Positions 43,139-52,374 of a DNA stretch of 64,000 nt are shown piece by piece. Numbering within the stretch: the stretch's first letter is position 1; the number at the start of each line of letters is the position of its first letter. The stretch comes from JBDTSW01 sp963758845 (GTDB lineage: Bacteria; Actinomycetota; Thermoleophilia; Solirubrobacterales; 70-9), in contig CAVWWX010000002.1 of NCBI GenBank assembly GCA_963758845.1, positions 1,426,001-1,490,000 of the forward strand. Direction: 5' to 3'. A program made the position numbers and the translations under genes. Below the pieces are notes generated by a model. The model saw only the letters and a list, made by a program, of their open reading frames with translations. It was not told the origin of the DNA and did not search any database.

Positions 43139-44536
43139 ATGGCCTGCCACTGCAACGAGTTCTCCCGCACCCACATGATGCGCCAGGCCGTGGCGCAGGC
43201 CGGGCGGGGCCTGCCACGGATCGAGAAGGGGATGCCGATGCCGGCCGGCACCGGCCTGTCGCGCCGGTCGTTCCTGCTGCGCTCCGGCGCGGCCGCCCTG
43301 TCGGTCTACGGCGCGTCCAGGCTTGGGCTCGAGCAGCTTCAGGCCGGCGTGGCCCGAGCGCAGGGCGCTGCCTCGCCCGTGCTGGTGAGCATCTTCCTCG
43401 ACGGTGGCGCCGACTCGCTCTCGATGCTGGCGCCGGTCAGCGGGGCACAGAGCGGCGACTACAACGACTTTCGCCCGAACCTCGCGCTCGGCCCCGGCGA
43501 GGGCCACGCCTTCGCCCCGGACTCGAACTGGCACTGGCACCCCGACGCCCAGCCGCTGGACGACATCCAGCGCGGCCTCCGGGTGAACAACCAGTCGACC
43601 GTGGGCATGACCGTCTTCCCGACCATCGGCTACACCGACCCCGACCAGTCGCACTTCACCTCGCGCCACTACTGGGAGGTCGGCAAGCTCGACCCGAACC
43701 TGCGCACCGGCTGGATGGGCCGGCTGCTGGACCGAATCGGCACCGACGACAACCCGCTTCAGGGCCTGTCGCTTGACGGCTGGCTCACGCCCGGGCTCGC
43801 CACCGCGTCGAAGCCGGTGGCGGCAATCGACGGCACCGATTACGACCTGTGGGCGCCCGGCGTCTGGGGCGACGTCGAGCCCTTGATGCACACGGCCATC
43901 GGCGGGATGGGAGCGGCTCACGCGAATGGGACCGACGTCGGGCGGGTCAGCGCCGGCCGCGTCACCCAGCAGGCGGCTCAGCTCCATTCCCAGCTCGACG
44001 CCTTCGGCGACCTCGAGGTCCCGGCGAACTACCCCGACCACTGGTTCGGCGAAAGCCTCGCCGGCCTCGCCGCGATGCTGGGATTCGGGCTCGACATCAA
44101 GTGCGCCGCGCTCAGCGCTGCGGGCGGGTACGACACCCACGACAACCAGGAGGGCAGCTTCGGCGAGGACCTGGAGACGACGTCCCAGGCGCTCAAGGCC
44201 TTCCAGCAGGACCTCGAGGCGCGCGGCCTGGCCGACCGGGTGATCACGCTCGTCTGGTCCGAGTTCGGCCGTCGCCCCCACGAGAACGGCGACGGTGCGG
44301 GCGCGGGTACCGACCACGGAGCGGCCGGAACAGCCCTGCTGTTCGGAAAGCGCGTCCGCAACCAGGTCATCGGCGACCTGCCGGACCTCGGCGACCTGGA
44401 CGAGGACGACAACCTGAAGCACACGGTCGACTACCGCGCCGTGTACTCGGCGCTGGTCGGTGAGTGGTTCAACGACGAGCCGACGGCCGTCATCGAGCCG
44501 GGGGGCTGGTCGCCCGTGCCGGACCTGATCAGCTGA
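43139..44536 (+). CDS. DUF1501 family protein, Tat-exported
   Basis: 465 aa. A twin-arginine motif LSRRSFLLRSG (residues 40-50) sits after a 40-residue pre-extension. The mature part starts SPVLVSIFLDGGADSLSMLAPVSG, the DUF1501 hallmark with an alkaline-phosphatase-superfamily-like Asp/Gly loop. AGGYDTHDNQ and VWSEFGRRPHENGDGAGAGTDHG follow and hold likely metal-binding Asp and His. Paired with DUF1800 upstream; its stop codon overlaps the start of the cupredoxin gene (TGATG). Confidence 0.92.
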   Translation: MACHCNEFSRTHMMRQAVAQAGRGLPRIEKGMPMPAGTGLSRRSFLLRSGAAALSVYGASRLGLEQLQAGVARAQGAASPVLVSIFLDGGADSLSMLAPVSGAQSGDYNDFRPNLALGPGEGHAFAPDSNWHWHPDAQPLDDIQRGLRVNNQSTVGMTVFPTIGYTDPDQSHFTSRHYWEVGKLDPNLRTGWMGRLLDRIGTDDNPLQGLSLDGWLTPGLATASKPVAAIDGTDYDLWAPGVWGDVEPLMHTAIGGMGAAHANGTDVGRVSAGRVTQQAAQLHSQLDAFGDLEVPANYPDHWFGESLAGLAAMLGFGLDIKCAALSAAGGYDTHDNQEGSFGEDLETTSQALKAFQQDLEARGLADRVITLVWSEFGRRPHENGDGAGAGTDHGAAGTALLFGKRVRNQVIGDLPDLGDLDEDDNLKHTVDYRAVYSALVGEWFNDEPTAVIEPGGWSPVPDLIS

Positions 44537-44914
44537 TGCGCCGCACCGCCGTGCATGGTGGCCGCGATCGCCGCTGCGGCCCTCGGCGTCGCCGGGCCCG
44601 CGGGCGCCGGCGATGACACCAAGATCGGCGTCCGCGCGACCGAGTTCGACCTGATCCTCTCCCGCGCGGTGGTCAGCCCCGGCGCCGCCGAGATCGAGTA
44701 CACGAACCAGGGAGAGGACGCACACGACCTCCAGATCAGGCGGCGTGGCTCTGAGCGCGTCTACTCGGTCCCCGAGATCCCGGCGACGGCGCCTCCTGAG
44801 GAGATCGACCTGCGGCTGAAGAAGCGCTCGCGCTACGTGATGTGGTGCTCGACGCTCGACGGCAAGCACCGCATGCTCGGCATGGAGGCCGAGCTGAGGG
44901 TCAAGAAGCGCTAG
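44536..44914 (+). CDS. Secreted cupredoxin (blue-copper-like), N-terminal frameshift
   Basis: The domain frame opens at ATG 44555, but that start leaves a signal peptide without basic residues. ATG 44536 overlaps the DUF1501 stop (TGATG). Removing one C at 44554 would join it to give MRRTAVMVAAIAAAALGVAG, a good signal peptide, and a 125-aa protein. The mature domain has the cupredoxin copper ligands: His in DAHDLQIRR, then Cys, His and Met in WCSTLDGKHRMLGM. It likely carries electrons or copper for the DUF1501/DUF1800 pair (inference from operon). Confidence 0.7.
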
Positions 44915-45440
44915 CTCGCTCGCGCGCCCGCTTGATCAGGGTTGCGACGCCGGTGCGAGCGTTGACCATGCCCAGCATCGCCTTCTCGCCGGCCGATCCA
45001 GCGGGAGGCATCGCGCCCAGCTGGCGGGCCATCTCGGTCGCGTTCGTATAGGCGCGGTTCTCGACGATCTTGCCGTCCTCGATCGTCAGCAGGTCCAGGC
45101 CCTCGAGCTCCACCGAGGCGCCGGTCGCGGTGAGGCCCTCGAACTTCCCTTCGCCGGTGAAGGTGCCCGTCGCCGTCCAGCGCACCGCGGCCTTGTTCCC
45201 GTAGGCGACCATGTCCGCCACGACCATCTCGAAGTCGGGGAAGGCGCGGAACAGGCTGGAGAACCACGCCTTCAGGTCCTCGGGCACCTTGAGGGTGGCC
45301 ATCCCGTAGAAGTGGTCGAGGCTCCCCGGCTCCCAGACGGCGGCCATGGCGTCGACGTCCCGGGCCTTGATCGCGTCGAAGTACGCGGTCGCGACCTGTT
45401 TGGCGGATGCGGGCTTGGGGCTGGACTTGGTGGCGGCCAT
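44901..45440 (-). CDS. SnoaL/NTF2-like protein
   Basis: 179 aa. NTF2-fold: VATAYFDAIKARDVDAMAAVW, LKAWFSSLFRAFPDFEMVV, AVRWTATGTFTGEGKFEG, LDLLTIEDGKIVENRAYTN. This is the ester-cyclase/SnoaL-like family. A Lys/Pro-rich N-terminal extension precedes it. Convergent with the cupredoxin gene, overlapping 14 bp at the 3' ends. Substrate unknown. Confidence 0.85.
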   Translation of the reverse strand: MAATKSSPKPASAKQVATAYFDAIKARDVDAMAAVWEPGSLDHFYGMATLKVPEDLKAWFSSLFRAFPDFEMVVADMVAYGNKAAVRWTATGTFTGEGKFEGLTATGASVELEGLDLLTIEDGKIVENRAYTNATEMARQLGAMPPAGSAGEKAMLGMVNARTGVATLIKRARERASAS

Positions 45441-45483
45441 AGGAGCAATCTACCCGGCCCATGCGGGCGGAAGCGGCCTGATC

Positions 45484-47472
<1,989 letters not shown>

Positions 47473-47483
47473 CGCCTCCGAGG

Positions 47484-47906
47484 CTACCGAGCGGAGCTCG
47501 CGGCGCCCGGGGCGCCGCTCTGGCGGCGGCGGATCGTGGCGTCCGCGCGCCGCACCAGCGATCGGGGGACCAGCGGCCCGATGCGGCTGCGGTTGGCGGC
47601 GACCACGCCGTAGACAGCGTCCACCAGGGGCTGCACCCGAGCCAGGGCCGCCGCGACCGGCGCGCCGCCGGGAAGGTGGGCGATCAGCGGCGTCAGCGCC
47701 CTCCCGCCCGACAGGATCCGGCCCTCGTCGGCTACCAGGTGAAACGAGGCGAAGCGGTCCTCCTCGCTCATGCCCGGGAGCAGATCGGCGGCGAGTGCAT
47801 CCTGCAGGGCAACGGGGCGGATCCGCCGCTCGTGGTCGCGCATGAGGATGAAGCCCAGGACGGTGCGGCAGAAGCCGCAGTCACGGTCGTAGAGGAGGGT
47901 CGTCAT
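47484..47906 (-). CDS. DCC-family thiol-disulfide oxidoreductase (DUF393)
   Basis: 140 aa. The DCC signature is YDRDCGFCRTVLGF near the N-terminus (DxDCxxC). DUF393 continues with LVADEGRILSGGRALTPLI and a hydrophobic VVAANRSRIGPLV segment. The family is thioredoxin-like and of uncertain role. It lies 11 bp upstream of the DUF255 gene; both thiol proteins may act together. Confidence 0.88.
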   Translation of the reverse strand: MTTLLYDRDCGFCRTVLGFILMRDHERRIRPVALQDALAADLLPGMSEEDRFASFHLVADEGRILSGGRALTPLIAHLPGGAPVAAALARVQPLVDAVYGVVAANRSRIGPLVPRSLVRRADATIRRRQSGAPGAASSAR

Positions 47907-47944
47907 GAACGCACGCGGCTACCCCGGCCGGCCGGGCCGAAGCC

Positions 47945-48133
47945 TCAGCCGCGCCTGATGTCGCGGGCAGCCTGGCCGAGCGCCGCCAGGGCCTCGCCCA
48001 TCTCGGCGCCCGTCTCCTCCTGATAGCGGCGAAGGGCCTCGCGCGGCCTGCCGGCCTGGATCAGCGTCCGGACCTCCTCCGACACGGCGGGCGAGTCGCG
48101 GGGCTCGCCACCTATCTCCTCGGCGTCGCTCAC
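47945..48133 (-). CDS. Small protein with L7/L12 C-terminal-like helix pair
   Basis: 62 aa. An acidic N-terminus (MSDAEEIGGEPRD) is followed by VRTLIQAGRPREALRRYQEETGAEMGEALAAL, similar in pattern to the C-terminal domain of ribosomal protein L7/L12 (K.VR..TGL.LKEA). No further motif. A real small gene by context (same strand, about 40-bp gaps on both sides). Function unknown. Confidence 0.6.
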   Translation of the reverse strand: MSDAEEIGGEPRDSPAVSEEVRTLIQAGRPREALRRYQEETGAEMGEALAALGQAARDIRRG

Positions 48134-48163
48134 CGGCGACAGGTTAGTCCCGGCCGCGCCGGG

Positions 48164-48772
48164 CTAGGAGGATGCGGGCCGCAGGCCAGTGCTCATCTGC
48201 ACCATGTGACCGCCGGGGGCGCGCGCACGGCCCAGCGCCCGCGTGGCCTCCAGGAGCGCCTCGGCGGGATCCTGATGCCAGAGCGGCGCCAGGCCAAAGC
48301 GAAGGGTGACCGTGGGCCACTGGCCGGCCGAGCCGGCCAGGCCCTCCACCGCGTTCTCGATGCGCTGCAGGGCGACGATCGCCTCCTCGCCGGTGGGAGC
48401 GTCGACGATCAGCCCCAGGCGATGCTCACCGGTGCGGGCCATCTTGTCGCCGGCGCGAAGCACGTCGTGGATCCGGACCGCGACCGCGCGCAGGGCCTCG
48501 TCGGCGGCCTCTGGCCGCAGGCCATCCAGGCCCTCGACCTCGGCGACCGCGACCCAGGGGTTCTCGCCGCCGCGGCGTCGTTGCGCCGCCCCCCGCAGGT
48601 CCTCCTCGAACCAGGGATGGCCGTGAAGGCCGGTGAGGGCATCCTCGCGGGCCGCCGGGTCCCACTCCCCGGGAGCGGCCGGGCGCGCGGCCGCCCGCGG
48701 GTGCCGCGGTTCGTGAAGCGGAACGACGTTGTCGTCGTGGTCGTCCGGTGCCTGCCGGGAGGTCGGTTCCAT
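48164..48772 (-). CDS. Degenerate GGDEF-domain protein
   Basis: 202 aa. Residues about 45-200 follow the GGDEF fold: EDALTGLHGHPWFEEDL at the entry, VAVAEVEGLDGLRPEAADEALRAVAVRI, RAGDKMARTGEHRLGLIV and LRFGLAPL..DPAEALLEATRALGRAR. At the active site GGDEF is replaced by TGEHR and the metal-binding Asp is lost, so cyclic di-GMP synthesis is not expected. It is a likely sensor or scaffold derivative. The His-rich N-terminus (DDHDDNVVPLHEPRHP) is low complexity. Confidence 0.75.
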   Translation of the reverse strand: MEPTSRQAPDDHDDNVVPLHEPRHPRAAARPAAPGEWDPAAREDALTGLHGHPWFEEDLRGAAQRRRGGENPWVAVAEVEGLDGLRPEAADEALRAVAVRIHDVLRAGDKMARTGEHRLGLIVDAPTGEEAIVALQRIENAVEGLAGSAGQWPTVTLRFGLAPLWHQDPAEALLEATRALGRARAPGGHMVQMSTGLRPASS

Positions 48773-48820
48773 CCTTGGGTCCTCCGGGGTCGAGCGGCGC
48801 TCCGCGCCGCTGGCCTCCTC

Positions 48821-50218
48821 CTAACTGCCGGTGACGTCGCGCGCGAACGTCTCGAAGGCGTTCAGGTAGCGCTCGACGTCCTCGTCGGAGTGAGCGACCG
48901 AGACGGTCCACTCCTCCTCGACGCCCGGCGTCATGAAGATGCCGTGATTCATGTGGTAGAGCCAGCCGAGCGTGGCGAGCTCGCCGTCGACCTTGGTCAG
49001 GTAGTCGCGGTACTCGCGAATCGGCTCCGGCGAGAAGATCACGCAGCCCTTGGCGCCCATGCCCTCGGTGTACGCGGGCAGGCCATAGCGCTCGACCACC
49101 TCGGAGCAGGCGGCCTTGAGCTTCTCGTTCGTCGCCTCCAGCTTCTCGTAGGCCCCCGGCACCAACACCTCCGTGAGGGTTGCCTCGGAGGCTGCCATCA
49201 CCAGGGGATTGCCGTTGAAGGTGCCGTACTGGTGGACACGGCCGCTGGAGACCAGCTCGGCGATCTCCTCGGTCATGCCGATCGCGCCGCCGGGATAGCC
49301 GCCGCAGATCGCCTTCGCCAGCGTGACGAGGTCGGGCTGGACGCCGAACCGCTGCGTGGCACCCCCGTAGCCGATCGTGGCGCCCGTCTTCACCTCGTCG
49401 AAGATGAGCTTGACGCCGTGCTCCGTGCACAGTTCGCGGACCCGCTCGAGGTATCCCTCGCCCGGCGGGATGATGTTGATGTTCATCATCGCCGGCTCCA
49501 TGATCAGCCCGGCGACCTGGTCCCCGATCTTGTCCAGCACGCTCTCGAGCGCGTCGGCGTCGTTGAAGGGGACCGCCCGGGTCAGGTCGGTCACCGCCTT
49601 GGGGTAGCCCTCGCCGTAGACGACGGAGCGCGGATCGTCACGCTCGCCCAGGGCCTCCAGGTCGGGGTAGACCGAGACCATCACGGCGTCGTGATGCCCG
49701 TGGTAGGAGCCCTCGATCTTCAGGATCGTGTCGCGGCCGGTGGCGCCACGCGAGAGGTGGACGGCGTCCATGGTCGACTCGGTGCCGGAGTTCGTGAACC
49801 GCCACTGCGGCAGGTTGAACCGATTCACCAGCTCCTCGGCGACGACGATCGAGCCGTCCGTGGGGGCGGCGAAGTGGGTGCCCTGGTCGACGCGCGCCTT
49901 GACGGCGGCGCCGACCGCCGGGTTGGCGTGGCCGATCACGCAGACGCCGAAGCCGTTGTGGAAGTCGGCGTACTCGTTGCCGTCCACGTCCCAAACGCGC
50001 GATCCGGCGCCGTGCTCGATGTAGACGGGCCACGGGTCGTTCTCCTGGAACGAGGAGGGGACGCCTCCGGGCATCACCTTGACCGCGCGCTCGTAGCGCT
50101 CAGAGGACTTCGGCGTCCGGTCGGCGAGCTTCTTCAGCTCGCGTTCGGTCAGCTCCTTGATCCGCCCCCGGTCGATCTGGCTCTCGGCGCTGGCGGTGAT
50201 GGCGGTCTCTACGGTCAT
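48821..50218 (-). CDS. Class III aminotransferase, glutamate-1-semialdehyde-aminomutase-like
   Basis: 465 aa from ATG at 50218; the longer open frame crosses a low-complexity leader and the divergent promoter. PLP fold type I: ERAVKVMPGGVPSSF, WDVDGNEYADFHNGFG, NSGTESTMDAVHLSR, SYHGHHDA, LIFDEVKTGATIGYGGA, and the Schiff-base Lys in LVTLAKAICGGYPGGAIG, then GTFNGNPLVMAA. HemL-like, but no other heme genes are near and the start is extended by about 40 residues, so it may be an omega-aminotransferase or aminomutase of another pathway. Divergent from the redox operon at 50403. Confidence 0.88.
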   Translation of the reverse strand: MTVETAITASAESQIDRGRIKELTERELKKLADRTPKSSERYERAVKVMPGGVPSSFQENDPWPVYIEHGAGSRVWDVDGNEYADFHNGFGVCVIGHANPAVGAAVKARVDQGTHFAAPTDGSIVVAEELVNRFNLPQWRFTNSGTESTMDAVHLSRGATGRDTILKIEGSYHGHHDAVMVSVYPDLEALGERDDPRSVVYGEGYPKAVTDLTRAVPFNDADALESVLDKIGDQVAGLIMEPAMMNINIIPPGEGYLERVRELCTEHGVKLIFDEVKTGATIGYGGATQRFGVQPDLVTLAKAICGGYPGGAIGMTEEIAELVSSGRVHQYGTFNGNPLVMAASEATLTEVLVPGAYEKLEATNEKLKAACSEVVERYGLPAYTEGMGAKGCVIFSPEPIREYRDYLTKVDGELATLGWLYHMNHGIFMTPGVEEEWTVSVAHSDEDVERYLNAFETFARDVTGS

Positions 50219-50367
50219 TGGCTCCCCTGTGATCGGGTGTCTCGGTACGGACGGCGGCGTCCCTGCCGCTCCAGGGCAGGGTATCTGCCCCCCGGTACCC
50301 CGCGTGTACAAGCCGTCGGTGGGGCGTGCGCCGGGCAGGCAGCACTTGACCGCGCAAACGTATATAC

Positions 50368-50379
50368 TTGCGTACGCAA
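50368..50379. promoter_or_regulatory. Palindromic operator before the MhqO-like operon
   Basis: TTGCGTACGCAA is a perfect 12-bp palindrome, 23 bp before the ATG at 50403. TATATACT lies immediately upstream (50361-50368) in an otherwise GC-rich region. A MarR-type (MhqR-like) or TetR-type repressor site is the likely reading, given that the first gene is MhqO-like. No such regulator is encoded next to it. Confidence 0.6.
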
Positions 50380-50402
50380 CTACTTTCCCCGGGAGGCAAA
50401 CG

Positions 50403-51323
50403 ATGAAGCTCGAAGGCATCCACCACATCACGGCGATCACCGGCGACGCCCAGCGAAACGTCGACTTTTACGCCGGCACGATGGGGCTGCGGATGGTCAA
50501 GAAGACGGTCAACCAGGACCAGCCGACCGTCTACCACCTCTTCTATGCCGACGAGGACGGCAGCCCCGGTGCCGACCTCACCTTCTTCGAGTTCCGCGGC
50601 GCGCCGCAGGGCAGGGCCGGCGCCGGCATGGTCCATCGCGTCGTCTGGCGCGTCGCCTCCGACGAGGCCCTCGGCTTCTGGGCCGAGCGCCTCGAGGGCG
50701 CCGGCGTCGAGAGCCGCCGCGAGAACGGCTCACTTCGGTTCGCCGACCCGGAGGGGCTCGATCACGAGCTGGCCGTCGTCGAGACCACCGACGCGCCCCT
50801 CATCGCCGACCACCCCGAGGTACCGCGCGAGGTCGCGCTCCAGGGCTTCCACGCCGCCCGCGCTTACGCGGATGACCCCGCGGCCAGCGAGGCGCTCCTG
50901 CGCGACGCGCTCGGCTTCACCGGCTCGGGCTCGGAGTGGGAGGCACGCGGGTCCGACCGCGGCGGCCTGTGGGTCTACGACAACTCGCCCGAGGAGCGCG
51001 GGATGCAGGCGGCCGGCACCGTGCACCACATCGCCTGGGCATCGCAGACGGACGATCACGAGGCATGGCGCGCCCGCGCGATCGATGGCGACGCGCAGCC
51101 GACGCCGGTGATCGACCGCTTCTGGTTCCGCTCGATCTACTTCCGGGAGCCCAGCGGGGTGCTGTTCGAGATCGCCACGCTGGGGCCCGGCTTCGGCGTC
51201 GACGAGGATCCCGAGCACCTCGGCGAGAAGCTGATCCTGCCGCCGTTCCTCGAGGAGCGGCGCGACGAGATCGAGGCCGCGCTCGTGCCGGTGACGAACC
51301 CCCGTCAGACTACGAGGGCATGA
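50403..51323 (+). CDS. MhqO-like VOC ring-cleaving dioxygenase family protein
   Basis: 306 aa, ATG with GGGAGG upstream. Two VOC domains: EGIHHITAITGDAQRNVDFYAGTMGLRMVKKTVN with the metal His of GIHHIT, and a second half AAGTVHHIAWAS and FREPSGVLFEIAT with the late His and Glu. This layout matches MhqO/YkcA-type dioxygenases tied to quinone and thiol stress in Firmicutes. Its TGA overlaps the next ATG by ATGA, so the operon continues into the protease gene. Substrate inferred, not shown. Confidence 0.88.
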   Translation: MKLEGIHHITAITGDAQRNVDFYAGTMGLRMVKKTVNQDQPTVYHLFYADEDGSPGADLTFFEFRGAPQGRAGAGMVHRVVWRVASDEALGFWAERLEGAGVESRRENGSLRFADPEGLDHELAVVETTDAPLIADHPEVPREVALQGFHAARAYADDPAASEALLRDALGFTGSGSEWEARGSDRGGLWVYDNSPEERGMQAAGTVHHIAWASQTDDHEAWRARAIDGDAQPTPVIDRFWFRSIYFREPSGVLFEIATLGPGFGVDEDPEHLGEKLILPPFLEERRDEIEAALVPVTNPRQTTRA

Positions 51324-52336
51324 GCGGTGCCCGGCTTCGCCTGATCAGCTTCCCCGCCGAGGAGAGCGATCGGGCGAGCGCCGGTCCCGACCGCCGTCCC
51401 GGCGACGACGCCCTCGACGCCTACTCGTCGACGGTGACCGCGGTTGCCGAACGGCTGGCGCCCGCGGTCGCCAGCCTGCGGGTGATGCGCCGCACGCGGC
51501 GCGGCAGCGTTCCCGCCGGGACGGGCAGCGCCGTGTCGGTGTCGGGCGACGGCTTCCTGCTCACCTCGGCGCACGTGGTTGGCTCGGCCAGGGCGGGCCG
51601 GGCGAGCTTCGCGGACGGGCGTGAGCTTCGCTTCGAAGTCGTGGGCGCCGACTCGCTCTCGGACCTGGCGATCATTCGCACCGACGACGGCGAGCTCGTC
51701 CCCGCCGAGCTCGGCAACGCGGACGAGTTGCGGGTGGGCCAGCTGGTCGTCGCGATCGGGAACCCGCACGGGTTCGCCGGCTCGGTGACCGCGGGCGTGG
51801 TCTCGGCGCTGGGGCGGGCGCTGCCTGCCGGCGGGCGCCGGCGAGCCCGGATCATCGACAACGTGATCCAGACCGATGCTGCGCTCAATCCGGGCAACTC
51901 CGGGGGCGCGCTCGCCGACGGGGCGGGCCGGCTGGTGGGCGTGAACACGGCGGTCGCCGGGATCGGGCTGGGACTGGCCGTCCCCGTGAACCCGACGACC
52001 CGGGCGATCGTCGGCGAGCTGATCCGATCCGGGCGCGTTCGCCGTGCCTTCATCGGGATCGCGGGTGGCCCGCGGCCGCTGCCGCCACGCGCCCGCACCG
52101 GCCGTGACCAGGAGGAGGCCGTCGAGGTGATCGAGGTGGTCCCCGACAGCCCCGCCGCCCGCGCCGGTGTGCGCGAGGGTGATCTGGTGCTCGAGCTGGA
52201 CGGCACCCCGGTCCGCAGTGCGACCGACCTCCAACGGATGATGGCCGCCCAGTTGATCGGCCGCGCGGTCGAGGCCCTGATCTGGCGCTCCGGCGCGGAG
52301 CTCGTGCTCGAGCTGACCCCGGGCGAGCTCGACTAG
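51320..52336 (+). CDS. HtrA-like trypsin/PDZ protease without obvious signal peptide
   Basis: 338 aa from ATG at 51320 (ATGA overlap with the VOC gene). Serine protease triad: His near 85 in TSAHVVG, Asp near 116 in SDLAIIR, and Ser near 195 in LNPGNSGGAL. A C-terminal PDZ domain has VVPDSPAARAGVREGDLVLELDGTPV. Residues 1-45 are polar (ISFPAEESDRASAGPDRRPG) without a hydrophobic core, so the enzyme may be cytoplasmic or exported another way. The TrxR-like fusion follows after 38 bp. Confidence 0.9.
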   Translation: MSGARLRLISFPAEESDRASAGPDRRPGDDALDAYSSTVTAVAERLAPAVASLRVMRRTRRGSVPAGTGSAVSVSGDGFLLTSAHVVGSARAGRASFADGRELRFEVVGADSLSDLAIIRTDDGELVPAELGNADELRVGQLVVAIGNPHGFAGSVTAGVVSALGRALPAGGRRRARIIDNVIQTDAALNPGNSGGALADGAGRLVGVNTAVAGIGLGLAVPVNPTTRAIVGELIRSGRVRRAFIGIAGGPRPLPPRARTGRDQEEAVEVIEVVPDSPAARAGVREGDLVLELDGTPVRSATDLQRMMAAQLIGRAVEALIWRSGAELVLELTPGELD

Positions 52337-52374
52337 GCCAGAGCGGCGAGGCGGGACCCGCGTAGCCTGTCCGC

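Noticed and set aside
48206..50875. 889-codon frame on the + strand
   Set aside because: Antisense to the GGDEF-like and aminotransferase genes and then in a wrong frame of the MhqO-like gene; no recognisable domain.
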